Positions 19,943 through 28,970 of a stretch of DNA of 64,000 bases are shown piece after piece. Made by a program: the position numbers and the translations under genes. The notes below the pieces were generated by a model, which worked only from the letters and a program-made list of their open reading frames with translations, did not search any database and had not been told where the DNA came from. Within the stretch, counting starts at the first letter, position 1; every line of letters starts with the position of its first letter. Source of the DNA: Candidatus Neomarinimicrobiota bacterium (GTDB lineage Bacteria; Fidelibacterota; Fidelibacteria; Fidelibacterales; Fidelibacteraceae); the NCBI GenBank assembly GCA_021157965.1, contig JAGGVO010000057.1, positions 42,236 through 106,235 of the forward strand. Reading direction: 5' to 3'.

Positions 19943-20874
19943 AGGGATGCGTCGGTCCAGATATATTCGATAGGATTGACGGGGTTGTTGTTATACCGCA
20001 CTTCATAGTGAAGGTGCGGACCGGTTGAACGACCTGAGCTTCCAACAAACCCAATAACATCCCCCCGGCGGACTATCTGTCCTTTCCGTACATTCATGCG
20101 GCTCAAATGAGCATAAATTGTGGAAAATCCATAGCCATGTTCAATTTTAATCGTATATCCGTAACCACCATTATATCGCGCATAGACTACTTTCCCCCCT
20201 GCGGTGGCATAGACATGGGTTCCCGACTGTGCGGCAATATCAATCCCATGATGAAAGGTTCTTTCTCCGTTAAAGGGATCCAGGCGGTAACCGAAGCGGG
20301 AAGAAAGATACCCCAGTTTTGTGGGAGAAATGGACGGAATACTTTCGAAACGGTCTTTCTGAGTCTGAAGTGTCTCAAAAAGGGTCTCATAACTCATCAA
20401 TTCAAGCTTGATAGTCTGGGAAAGAGCTTTCAAATTCAGATCCATCTTTTCCAGAGCGCTTTCATTTTCCGGATCCAGATTATCCAGATTGAAATCTTCC
20501 GTCACACGGCCACCCACACCCATTTTTCGAATATCCTGGTCAATCTCCGGCAGATTGGCGTACAGACGCAGGGCTTTATCTTTTTCCACAATTACGTCAA
20601 TCTGGTTCTGCAGGGTGGATATCCGGGTCCGCATTTCAGAAAGAACCGATGTAAGATCATCATTATCCGCTGTAATTGCCTTAATTTTCTCCTCATAATA
20701 AATGCCCGCAAGATACTGAGCGGAGCCATATATAGTCATGGATAAGACGAAAAATACAAGGCAGATAATCCGCACCATACGGCTGACAGGAATCACCATC
20801 TCCCGCATTTCCGATGCATGCTCAAAAAAGATGAGAAACTTTGTGTTCTGTGATTTTTTCAGTTTTGGGCTCAT
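19939..20874 (-). CDS. Membrane-anchored M23 (LytM-type) peptidoglycan endopeptidase
   Basis: A 311-residue protein. A transmembrane helix lies at about 25-50, a coiled coil at about 60-110, then a linker, and a LytM domain from about 185 to 305. Zinc ligands are readable as HHGIDIAA (His and Asp) and GPHLHYEV (HxH), with YAHL also present, so it should be an active endopeptidase cleaving peptidoglycan cross-bridges, probably at division or elongation. The layout matches M23 proteins commonly found near cell-division genes. It follows the sigma factor gene by 40 bases. Confidence 0.9.
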   Translation of the reverse strand: MSPKLKKSQNTKFLIFFEHASEMREMVIPVSRMVRIICLVFFVLSMTIYGSAQYLAGIYYEEKIKAITADNDDLTSVLSEMRTRISTLQNQIDVIVEKDKALRLYANLPEIDQDIRKMGVGGRVTEDFNLDNLDPENESALEKMDLNLKALSQTIKLELMSYETLFETLQTQKDRFESIPSISPTKLGYLSSRFGYRLDPFNGERTFHHGIDIAAQSGTHVYATAGGKVVYARYNGGYGYTIKIEHGYGFSTIYAHLSRMNVRKGQIVRRGDVIGFVGSSGRSTGPHLHYEVRYNNNPVNPIEYIWTDASL

Positions 20875-20914
20875 ACGTTTATATTTTAAGGGTGAATTTA
20901 CTTTCTATCAAGTA

Positions 20915-21787
20915 TTAACCTAAAAACTTCTGCAACAGCCTGGCCCGGCTGATATGCCGGAGTTTCCGGAGGCCTTTTTCCTTAATTTGTCGGACGCGTT
21001 CACGCGTGAGATTTACTTTTTCCCCAATCTCTTCCAGGGTCATCTTAGGATAATTCTCCAATCCATAGTACATTTTAATGATTTTTTGTTCCCTGTCCGT
21101 CAGATTCTTTAATACATCGTGCAACTCATATTTCAGTGATTCATCCATCAGTTCCCTGTCCGGGGCCTCCGCATCTTTATCCTCAATGATATCCAGAAAA
21201 TAGGAATCGTTTTCATCACGGACCGGGGCATCAACAGACAGGGGGGCTGTGCTGAGCTGAAGGGTTTTTTCCAGTGTATCCTGATTGATATCCATATCCT
21301 GTGCCAGCTCTTCAAAATTCGGTTCCCGTTCGTATTCCTGCTCCAGATATTCCATCTCGCGTGCATATTTATTCATAATGGAAACCATCGTCAGGGGAAT
21401 ACGGATGGTGCGGGACTGTTCTGCCAGGGCTTGCAGGATAGTTTGTTTAATCCACCAGACAGCATAGGAAATGAATTTGAACCCCCGGCTTTCATCATAC
21501 CGGTGCGCTGCCTTAATCAAACCCAGATTCCCGATATTGATCAAATCCTCCAGAGGAAGTCCCCGGCGCTGGTATTTCTTAGCGATGGAAACCACAAAAC
21601 GCAAATTGGCACAAAGCATCTTGTTCAGCGCATCCTTATCCCCCTGTTTAATAAGCTGACTCAAACGGACCTCTTCTTCCGGCGGCAGGGGTTCTGTCTC
21701 GGCAATTTCCTCAAGATAACTGGATAAATTGGGGCTAACTCCCCACTTCCGGGAAATATAAGATATGTCTCGTTTCCGATGCTTCAT
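20915..21787 (-). CDS. rpoD: RNA polymerase sigma-70 factor (primary/group 1-2 type)
   Basis: A 290-residue sigma factor. Region 1.2 begins at about residue 18 (LSSYLEEIAETEPLPPEEE). Region 2 contains RGLPLEDLINIGNLGLIKA and the promoter-melting helix FISYAVWWIKQTILQALAEQ. Region 4.2 ends in MTLEEIGEKVNLTRERV. Region 1.1 and the long non-conserved insert of proteobacterial RpoD are absent, giving the short primary sigma typical of Bacteroidetes-like bacteria. Whether it is the sole housekeeping sigma cannot be told from one window. Confidence 0.9.
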   Translation of the reverse strand: MKHRKRDISYISRKWGVSPNLSSYLEEIAETEPLPPEEEVRLSQLIKQGDKDALNKMLCANLRFVVSIAKKYQRRGLPLEDLINIGNLGLIKAAHRYDESRGFKFISYAVWWIKQTILQALAEQSRTIRIPLTMVSIMNKYAREMEYLEQEYEREPNFEELAQDMDINQDTLEKTLQLSTAPLSVDAPVRDENDSYFLDIIEDKDAEAPDRELMDESLKYELHDVLKNLTDREQKIIKMYYGLENYPKMTLEEIGEKVNLTRERVRQIKEKGLRKLRHISRARLLQKFLG

Positions 21788-21802
21788 AAATTCAAAGGAC
21801 CG

Positions 21803-22222
21803 TCAGTCTTCGCTCTTTGTCTCATCTGGTTCGGGTACGTCGGCCATGGCGATATCTTCCGGAGTTTCCTCCCCGAAAGGATCATCTTCCGGAGTCATCC
21901 CTACCTGTGCCAGTTCGTCCCGGATTTCCTGGACCTTTTTCTCGGCCTGGACAATCTGATCCATGAGAACCTGGATATCATCATCTGAGGAAAAGTCAAA
22001 TTTTTTGTTCTCACTCATTTCATGATAGACTTTTTCACCCAGCTCTTCATAGGCTTTGGCCAAATCCCGGCCGGCCTGATATAAATCATATTTCAGACGC
22101 GCTTTCTGTGTGAGATGCTCCGCTTTCTCAGCCGTGGTTTTTACCATGCCTTCCACTTTGGGCCCGTTTTTAATCCACCAGTCATTCATGAAATTCTTAA
22201 TATCATCAAAGACTTTTGACAT
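21803..22222 (-). CDS. Small acidic coiled-coil protein of unknown function
   Basis: A 139-residue protein I do not recognise. Residues 1-60 are amphipathic helix (MSKVFDDIKNFMNDWWIKNG...), residues 60-105 form a further coiled coil, and the C-terminal 30 residues are very acidic and disordered. There is no signal peptide, so it should be cytoplasmic. A very strong AGAGGAGG lies 6 bases before the ATG, and a possible promoter lies at 22265-22293, suggesting high expression. It lies 15 bases upstream of the sigma factor gene and may be co-transcribed with it. Confidence 0.75.
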   Translation of the reverse strand: MSKVFDDIKNFMNDWWIKNGPKVEGMVKTTAEKAEHLTQKARLKYDLYQAGRDLAKAYEELGEKVYHEMSENKKFDFSSDDDIQVLMDQIVQAEKKVQEIRDELAQVGMTPEDDPFGEETPEDIAMADVPEPDETKSED

Positions 22223-22264
22223 TTTATCCTCCTCTATCTCATCTGCTTTATTGTATTTGTGATA

Positions 22265-22293
22265 ATACTACCATGAATTTATTAACCTTACAA
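22265..22293 (-). promoter_or_regulatory. Candidate sigma-70 promoter for the coiled-coil protein and sigma factor genes
   Basis: On the minus strand TTGTAA (22288-22293) and TAGTAT (22265-22270) are separated by 17 bases and lie about 40 bases upstream of the start at 22222. This is a motif match only, in AT-rich intergenic DNA. Confidence 0.35.
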
Positions 22294-22364
22294 TAATTAT
22301 TTTTATTGAGAATTTGCTTTCATGGCTGGTGCAAAGTAATTTCCTTAACTTCTGGAGATTTGAT

Positions 22365-23249
22365 ATGTTAAAACTGGAAAAGGTCACAAAACACTTTGAA
22401 AAAGTTTGCGCCGTTCAGGATGTCTCTTTTCAGGTAGAACGGGGTTCCGTCTATGGTCTTCTGGGTCCCAACGGCGCCGGTAAAACCACGACGATCCGGA
22501 TGATCATGAATATTATCCGGCCGGATTCCGGTACAATCCGGATCGGTAACGGAAAAACGGGAGCGGTAAACAGCCGTAATCTGGGTTATCTGCCCGAAGA
22601 GCGGGGACTCTATCAAAAACGGAAAATCCGGGAGGTTATCCAGTTTTTCGGTCAACTGAAGGGACTGTCACCCAAAGAAGCAGCCGAACATTGTGACACC
22701 TGGCTGGACCGTTTCGGCATGGGTGACCAGGCAGACCGTAAAATCAGCGAGCTATCCAAGGGGAATCAGCAGAAAATACAATTTATTGTTGCCTCAGTCA
22801 GTTTCCCCGACCTTCTCATCCTCGATGAACCCTTTACCGGCCTGGATCCGGTTAATCAAATCATCCTGAAGGATATCATCCGCGAGTTCCGTGATGAGGG
22901 AAAAACCATTGTTCTGAGTACCCACCAGATGGACCAGGTTGAACAACTTTGCGATCATATCTGTCTGATCAATAAGGGACGGGTTGTGCTGGAAGGGGCA
23001 CTTGCAGCCATTAAGGAAGAACACGGGGATCAGCAAATTGAGGTCCGTTTCAGGTCCGGGCCGGGTAAAATCCCCCCGGGACTCTTCGAATCGTACCACA
23101 TACAGAATAAGATTCTCAGGGGATATTTGCCTGAATCTCTTCCCTTTAAAGAAGCTGTCCGTCGCCTGACGGATGCTTATGACATAGACGGCATCGCCCG
23201 GTATACACCATCCCTTGAAGATATTTTCATAAAACTGGTTGAGGTATAA
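22365..23249 (+). CDS. ABC transporter ATP-binding protein (NatA-like)
   Basis: A 294-residue ATPase of an ABC-2 exporter. The start is taken at the ATG at 22365 (MLKLEKVTKHF), preceded by TGGAG; an in-frame codon at 22314 would only add an unusual leader. Walker A GPNGAGKTT, signature LSKGNQQK, Walker B LLILDEPFTGLDPVN and the His switch STHQMDQ are intact. The C-terminal 80 residues are the DUF4162-like tail common in NatA/drug-type exporters. It works with the permease that begins one base after its stop. Confidence 0.9.
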   Translation: MLKLEKVTKHFEKVCAVQDVSFQVERGSVYGLLGPNGAGKTTTIRMIMNIIRPDSGTIRIGNGKTGAVNSRNLGYLPEERGLYQKRKIREVIQFFGQLKGLSPKEAAEHCDTWLDRFGMGDQADRKISELSKGNQQKIQFIVASVSFPDLLILDEPFTGLDPVNQIILKDIIREFRDEGKTIVLSTHQMDQVEQLCDHICLINKGRVVLEGALAAIKEEHGDQQIEVRFRSGPGKIPPGLFESYHIQNKILRGYLPESLPFKEAVRRLTDAYDIDGIARYTPSLEDIFIKLVEV

Positions 23250-23250
23250 T

Positions 23251-24510
23251 ATGTGGCAAAATATCCGGATAATCCTGCAATGGGAATATATTCACAGGGT
23301 CCGTTCCAAGGCCTTTATCCTGTCCATCATCCTCCCATTTATCATTCTGGCCCTGGCTATTGGTCCTCAAATGCTTGCCATGAAAAGCGGACCTGAACCG
23401 GAATACCTGGTTCTGATATCCAACGATGATGCTTTGGCAGATACTATAGAAAACACATTCAGCCGAAAATACCGGCTGGAAAATGATGAGCCCCGCTACC
23501 TTTTCACCCGGCAATCTCCCAAAACAGAAACGGAAAAAGACACCCTGATCCATCAAATAATCCGCCAGGGAATATCGGATGCCGTGCTTACCGTCCACCT
23601 GGCAGCATCAGATACGATCCTGTCAGAAATCTACTACGAAAACATGGGGCCCGAGCATATCAACCGGATACAAAGCGGACTCCAGGACGCCGCGGAATCC
23701 TACCGGATGGATAAAGCGGGATTGAACCGGGATGTGCTGGCTTTTATCCAAACACCCGTAAAACTAATAGAATATCAGCTCACAGAAAGCGGTGTTTTAT
23801 CCGGACAAAATATTCTCATCCGTTATATGACACCCTTTGTCTTCATGTTTGTGCTCATTATGGGAATTATTACCACCTCCCAAAGCATTATTTCCAGCAT
23901 TATCGAGGAAAGAACCCACAAAATTGTGGAACTCCTCCTGTCATCAGTCAAACCATCTGAAATCATGGCCGGTAAAATATTAGGCATGGGACTTCTTGGA
24001 TTAACACAAATATTTATTTATATGATTATCTTATACCAGGTCGGAAACCATTATCTGTCCGATCAGTTAACTTCAGGACTCATGAATACAGTTCACCTGA
24101 TATGGTATTTTGTTTTTTTTATTTTGGGGTATCTCATGTTCAGCACCATTTATGTTGCCCTGGGTTCTTTATTTGACAATGAGCGGGATGCTCAGCAGCT
24201 TGGTGGTATTCTATCCCTTATTGCCTTATTGCCTATCTATTTTATTTCATTTATGCTGGAACATCCGGAAAGCAGCCTTTCGGCCATATTGTCTTACATC
24301 CCGCTGATTACCCCCTTACTGATGATTGCCCGGATCGGTATATCCACTCCTTCTTTCTGGAGCATTCTGGGCATGGCGCTATATCTCGTGATTTGGATTG
24401 TATTCCTGATTTGGCTTTCATCCCGGATATTCCGCCTGGCCGTACTGTTGTATGGCAAAAGGCCTACGTTTCAGGAAATACTCCGGTTGAACCGTTCACT
24501 TTCCCGGTAA
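23251..24510 (+). CDS. ABC-2 type permease (NatB-like)
   Basis: A 419-residue membrane protein. The ATG at 23251 (MWQNIRIILQWEY) is preferred over a TTG twelve bases upstream because it follows a GAGG and the previous stop directly. Topology is one N-terminal helix (about 22-45), a large extracytoplasmic domain to about 190, then five or six helices. This is the ABC-2/NatB layout, with IEERTHKIVELLLSSVKPSE the conserved coupling region. The substrate is unknown; NatAB proteins export Na+, but many relatives export drugs or peptides. Confidence 0.88.
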   Translation: MWQNIRIILQWEYIHRVRSKAFILSIILPFIILALAIGPQMLAMKSGPEPEYLVLISNDDALADTIENTFSRKYRLENDEPRYLFTRQSPKTETEKDTLIHQIIRQGISDAVLTVHLAASDTILSEIYYENMGPEHINRIQSGLQDAAESYRMDKAGLNRDVLAFIQTPVKLIEYQLTESGVLSGQNILIRYMTPFVFMFVLIMGIITTSQSIISSIIEERTHKIVELLLSSVKPSEIMAGKILGMGLLGLTQIFIYMIILYQVGNHYLSDQLTSGLMNTVHLIWYFVFFILGYLMFSTIYVALGSLFDNERDAQQLGGILSLIALLPIYFISFMLEHPESSLSAILSYIPLITPLLMIARIGISTPSFWSILGMALYLVIWIVFLIWLSSRIFRLAVLLYGKRPTFQEILRLNRSLSR

Positions 24511-24597
24511 CGTAACAAAGTGCGTGCGATCTAATTCGTGAAATGTTATTTTAAATATCGGGTAAACTCAAAAACAATAAATTAGGAGCAGATCAAT

Positions 24598-24924
24598 ATG
24601 GCTAAAAATGTCATCAATGTAAGTGATGCGAATTTTGAAAAAGATGTTTTAAAAAGTGAGATTCCTGTAGCCGTTGATTTCTGGGCAGAATGGTGTATGC
24701 CCTGCCGCATAATTGCCCCGGCCCTGGAGGAAATCGCCGCCGATATGGCAGGCAAGATCATCGTTGCCAAGCTCAATGTGGATGATTCCCCGACAACTGC
24801 CCAAAAATACGGGATCCGTTCCATTCCCACCCTGCTGATTTTCAAAAACGGGACTGTGGCAGATACCATCATTGGTGCTGTTCCGAAAAATGTGATCCGG
24901 CAAAAGATTCAATCAATCCTTTAA
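24598..24924 (+). CDS. trxA: Thioredoxin
   Basis: A 108-residue cytoplasmic thioredoxin, the general dithiol reductant. The fold is complete (VAVDFWAEWCMPCR, KLNVDD, IRSIPTLLIFKNG). The active site is WCMPCR rather than the usual WCGPCK; replacing Gly by Met should alter the redox potential. A TTAGGAG site precedes the ATG by 9 bases. It is 8 bases upstream of the amylase gene and could share its transcript. Confidence 0.93.
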   Translation: MAKNVINVSDANFEKDVLKSEIPVAVDFWAEWCMPCRIIAPALEEIAADMAGKIIVAKLNVDDSPTTAQKYGIRSIPTLLIFKNGTVADTIIGAVPKNVIRQKIQSIL

Positions 24925-24932
24925 GGTTTTTT

Positions 24933-26774
24933 ATGAAATATACTTTTTTAAGGATTTTCCCGCTGATTCTTCTTTTTTCGGCGGGATCTCTTTTTTCCCT
25001 GACAATTACAAAAACCGAGCCTCCAAACTGGTGGAGCGGGATGGAAACCGATACCGTCACTCTGCTTGTGTATGGGGATGACTTCAGCGGTTTTTCCGCA
25101 CAGTCAACCGGAGAATATGCCGAAATTCTTGAAGAACACCCCTATCCCAATCCGGCGTATCATCGTGTAACACTGAGAATCCTCAAGAGCGGTACGGAAA
25201 CCATCACATTTGAAAAGAAGACAGGACTTTTGGGTAAAGAATCTTCTTCTCTGGAATTCCCCATTGCAGAACGGAACGGAAAGAAACCGGCAAATATCGA
25301 TGCGCGGGATGTGATTTACCTGCTGATACCGGACCGTTTTTCAGATGGAAATACTGAACGAAATTTCATTCCGGGACACAAGGACCCGGTTCGCCTTAAG
25401 CATAAATGGGGACGGCGCGGCGGTGATCTTCAAGGTGTGATCAACCATCTGGATTATCTTGAGGATCTGGGGATCACGGTTTTGTGGATGACACCCGTTT
25501 TTGAAAACAATTACATCAACTGCTATCATGGCTACACCCCCACAGATCTCTATGCCATCGAACCGCACCTGGGTGATTTTGAGACCTACAGGGAACTGAT
25601 CCGCAGGAGCCAGTCCCTCGGAATAAAAGTCATCATGGATCATATCATCAATCACATCTCACCTTCCCATCCCCTGGCGGTTAATCCCCCTTCTTCCGAA
25701 TGGATAAATTATTCAGTCGATGATTTTGAACCCTGTAATTACCGGATTTCAGATGTCATCAACACCTGGGGGCCGGATTCACTGCGGGAAATCGTCCAAT
25801 CCGGTTGGTTTGCCGGATACCTTGCGGATATGAATTTGCGGCATGAAGCTGTTGTGGATTACTGGATCACACATGCCATCTGGTGGATTGAAACCTTTGG
25901 ATTGGACGGCATCCGACAGGATACCTGGCCTTATTCGGACACCGAAGGTGCAGCGGCATGGGCTCTGGGAGTTCGGAAAGAGTATCCCGACTTATTCATT
26001 CTGGGGGAAACCATGGTTTTTGAAAAGACCCCCCTCTCCTTCTTCTTCAGCAGCCGGCCCGATTTGCAGAACGGGCTCAGCTCCATTACGGATTTTGCCC
26101 ATTCCAGCCAGATTTATCAGCTGACTACCGGAAAAATCGGGATCAAAACATTTTATGAAAATCTTTCCCGGGATTTCATTTACAGGAATCCTTCCATGAT
26201 GACGGTATTCATGGATAATCACGATATGGGACGTTTTTTTACGGACACAGGCAAAGACATTCAAACATATTTAAATGCCTTTGCCCTTTTGTACAGTCTT
26301 AGAGGAATTCCTCAGATCTATTATGGAGATGAAATCGGGATGACCGGCGGACACGATCCGGAGAACCGGAAGAAATTTCCCGGAGGTTTCCCGGGAGATT
26401 CCCGCTCAGCCTTTACACGGGAGGGCCGAAAAAACGTTGAAAATCTGCTCTATGAACAATTCAGGCGCTGGAACCGTCTCCGGCAGGAAAAACCCGGTCT
26501 TTTCACTGTTCCCATGGAACATATCCTGATTGAGGATTCACTTTATGCCGCCTGGCGAAAGGATGGCCAAAACATACTCCTTCTGATCTACAATGACGGC
26601 TCACATCGTATATCTGTCCCAATCCTCCCCCTGGTTCCGGAAATCAACGGAAAGCGTCCGGAACTCATTTCTCCCCTTTATAACGCCCGGGAAATCCGCC
26701 TTGATACCCGTTATAATGCCTCTGTCCCGGCGAAGACAGCCGTCATGTGGCTCTTTACGGGGGACAAGCCGTAA
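24933..26774 (+). CDS. Exported GH13 alpha-glucan hydrolase (neopullulanase/cyclomaltodextrinase-like)
   Basis: A 613-residue glycoside hydrolase. A signal peptide (about 1-22) is followed by an N-terminal beta-sandwich of cyclomaltodextrinase type starting EPPNWWSGM, then the catalytic barrel from about residue 120. GH13 conserved regions are complete: DHIINH, GIRQDTWPY with the nucleophile Asp, LGETM with the acid/base Glu, and FMDNHDM with the transition-state Asp. The layout resembles periplasmic SusA-type neopullulanases of Bacteroidetes. It should degrade starch, glycogen or pullulan oligomers in the periplasm. The C-terminal beta domain is short but present. Confidence 0.92.
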   Translation: MKYTFLRIFPLILLFSAGSLFSLTITKTEPPNWWSGMETDTVTLLVYGDDFSGFSAQSTGEYAEILEEHPYPNPAYHRVTLRILKSGTETITFEKKTGLLGKESSSLEFPIAERNGKKPANIDARDVIYLLIPDRFSDGNTERNFIPGHKDPVRLKHKWGRRGGDLQGVINHLDYLEDLGITVLWMTPVFENNYINCYHGYTPTDLYAIEPHLGDFETYRELIRRSQSLGIKVIMDHIINHISPSHPLAVNPPSSEWINYSVDDFEPCNYRISDVINTWGPDSLREIVQSGWFAGYLADMNLRHEAVVDYWITHAIWWIETFGLDGIRQDTWPYSDTEGAAAWALGVRKEYPDLFILGETMVFEKTPLSFFFSSRPDLQNGLSSITDFAHSSQIYQLTTGKIGIKTFYENLSRDFIYRNPSMMTVFMDNHDMGRFFTDTGKDIQTYLNAFALLYSLRGIPQIYYGDEIGMTGGHDPENRKKFPGGFPGDSRSAFTREGRKNVENLLYEQFRRWNRLRQEKPGLFTVPMEHILIEDSLYAAWRKDGQNILLLIYNDGSHRISVPILPLVPEINGKRPELISPLYNAREIRLDTRYNASVPAKTAVMWLFTGDKP

Positions 26775-26850
26775 ATAACATGTGATTTTGACCATTTCTC
26801 TGACTATTTTATCACTAAGGACATCAATTATCCTGAATCGGAGATTAACG

Positions 26851-27879
26851 ATGAAGCGACTAATTCTTTTGAGCTTAATCCTTTTAACCATATTTGGGTG
26901 TGAACCCTATAAAAAGCTGGCTGTGGGAAATGACGGACCGGTATACACATTTGTGGATGACTCACTCTGGGCAATCATTGAGAAAGATATCCGGGAACCG
27001 GTGGAAAAAGAGCTGAGAACACCACAAATTGAGCGTATTTATCATTTTGAACCGATTCCTCTTTCAGACTTCAAAGATTACCGGGCATCAAAAAATCTCA
27101 TGTTCATTACGACCCTGGACAGAACTGACAGGACATCCCGGTATATTCAACGGATACTGCCGGATACAGCTCTGCGCATGATTGAAAAAGGTGAGCGGTT
27201 TCTATTTCCCATTAAGGAGAAACTGGCAAAACGTCAGATTTTCATTATTTTGGCGGCTCCTGACGATGAAACTCTTCTGACTTATATCCGGAATGAGGGA
27301 AGTTCCATTTACGATGCACTGAACAAAGCATTTGTTGAACGGCAATTTGACGAGATCTATTACAAAGCTGAAGAGAAAGAGATCACAAAAAAGTTGTTTG
27401 AAAAATACGGGTTTTCTTTCAGGGTTCCCCACAGTTATCAGATTCTGGAAGAAAATCCCGTTGAGCACATCATTCAACTCGGCCGGACCAGTCCTTACCG
27501 CTGGGTAACCATTTACTGGCAGAAAGGCGGACTCAATTCGGTTTTGGATGAAAAATGGGCAGTCACTATGCGGCACTGGCTGAGCCTGAATTATCTGGAT
27601 GGCACCTATGTGGAAAAACGCTATCTGACTCACCGGCTGGTTCACTGGGGTAATCGCCCGGTTTTCAATATCCGCGGGTTATGGGGACATCCGGAAAAAA
27701 CCATGGGCGGACCTTTTTCCAGTTTTTATTTCTATGACGGAGTGACAAACCGGACCTACTTTATTGATATTTGTGTATGGGCGCCGGGACAGATCAAAAA
27801 CGTCTATCTCCGGCAGATGGAACTTATGGTCAGCACTTTTTTTACCAGCAAAAATGTCTTACAGGAATATATGAGATGA
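26851..27879 (+). CDS. DUF4837-type lipoprotein
   Basis: A 342-residue lipoprotein. The start is the ATG at 26851 (MKRLILLSLILLTIFGC), after GGAG; the lipobox ends at the cysteine in LTIFGC. The mature part has the pattern DGPVYTFVDDSLWAIIEKDIREPV and a later FRVPHSYQILEE block, which I associate with the DUF4837 family of Bacteroidetes, where function is unknown. The stop overlaps the next gene by an ATGA. The three genes 26,851-29,683 look like one unit of envelope proteins. Confidence 0.75.
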   Translation: MKRLILLSLILLTIFGCEPYKKLAVGNDGPVYTFVDDSLWAIIEKDIREPVEKELRTPQIERIYHFEPIPLSDFKDYRASKNLMFITTLDRTDRTSRYIQRILPDTALRMIEKGERFLFPIKEKLAKRQIFIILAAPDDETLLTYIRNEGSSIYDALNKAFVERQFDEIYYKAEEKEITKKLFEKYGFSFRVPHSYQILEENPVEHIIQLGRTSPYRWVTIYWQKGGLNSVLDEKWAVTMRHWLSLNYLDGTYVEKRYLTHRLVHWGNRPVFNIRGLWGHPEKTMGGPFSSFYFYDGVTNRTYFIDICVWAPGQIKNVYLRQMELMVSTFFTSKNVLQEYMR

Positions 27880-28970
27880 AAAAACAATATCTGATGTTTC
27901 TTGTGTTAGCCGGTTTTCTGGCGGGATGCAGCGGCAGTGGTTCATTGAAAGACAGCCGGGCCATTGTAAACCAGTACAACCGTTACCTGGAAGAAAAGCC
28001 GAAAGCCCTGGACAGAATTATCGCCACGTACGAGGATGATGAACAAGCTCAGGAACTGCGGGCAGAAGCTCTCCGGTATATCATTCGAAGCAGGGATCCC
28101 CTCGCCTATCGCCTGATCCAGTCCCAGTTAAAAAAACCAGAGACCCTGGAATACTGGGCCCTGGAAATCATTGCTGACGAAACGGCTCAACTGAATGACC
28201 CCAAATGGGGCGTACTGATGATGGACGCATATTCAACCTTGATGAATCTTCGGATAAATCTGGAGAAAAAAATCCTCGGGAGTATTTTTTCCAATACGGA
28301 TTTACAGAGTCTCCCCCGCTTTTTAGATTTATATCAGAAATCCTATGATCACTTTTTACAGCTGGATGACACCTTTGCCAAATCCCTCGGAAAATACGAC
28401 GATGATGGAATTGTTCCCGTCTTACTGAAAATCATCAACGATCCAAAACGAAGCCTGAGGACCCGTGAACGGGCTCTGAAAATCCTGGCTGAAAAAAATG
28501 AACCGGCTTTTACAGAAGCCCTGATTGCACTCATGGGCGATCCCCGGACGGATCAGATGTTACGGGAATTTTCATTTAATATTTTGGATGTCACCCAGGA
28601 TGAAAAAATACTTCTTGCTCTCCTTAAATTTTTGGACCGGAGCAAGGAACGGCATAATCTCATGCTGAACAGTGCCTTAACGGTATTGGATGATTTCTCC
28701 GATCCGGCAATAATCCCCTCCCTCCGCTTTATTGCTACTGACGAAAATTTTCCTTACTATCTGCGGAAAAAAGCATTGGACGGACTCATTGCATTTAAGT
28801 CCCCTGAAGAACTGATGTTTTTGATTCAGTCGCTTGAAGAAAAACACAATCTTATTTTTTGGATGGATATCGCCACTGCCGTCCGTAAATCGGGTGATCC
28901 CGACCTGTACCAAGCTATGGAGAAAACCGCACTGGCCCTTCATCGTGACTTTCAGGGAGGTGCAGAATGA
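27876..28970 (+). CDS. HEAT-repeat-like lipoprotein
   Basis: A 364-residue protein beginning at the ATG at 27876, which overlaps the previous stop. The signal peptide ends in a good lipobox (LAGCSGSG). The rest is almost wholly helical with repeats of about 35-40 residues of HEAT type, for example VPVLLKIINDPKRSLRTRE and IIPSLRFIATDENFPYYLR. Such solenoids usually bind other proteins. No enzymatic motif is seen. The stop overlaps the next gene by an ATGA. Confidence 0.75.
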   Translation: MKKQYLMFLVLAGFLAGCSGSGSLKDSRAIVNQYNRYLEEKPKALDRIIATYEDDEQAQELRAEALRYIIRSRDPLAYRLIQSQLKKPETLEYWALEIIADETAQLNDPKWGVLMMDAYSTLMNLRINLEKKILGSIFSNTDLQSLPRFLDLYQKSYDHFLQLDDTFAKSLGKYDDDGIVPVLLKIINDPKRSLRTRERALKILAEKNEPAFTEALIALMGDPRTDQMLREFSFNILDVTQDEKILLALLKFLDRSKERHNLMLNSALTVLDDFSDPAIIPSLRFIATDENFPYYLRKKALDGLIAFKSPEELMFLIQSLEEKHNLIFWMDIATAVRKSGDPDLYQAMEKTALALHRDFQGGAE

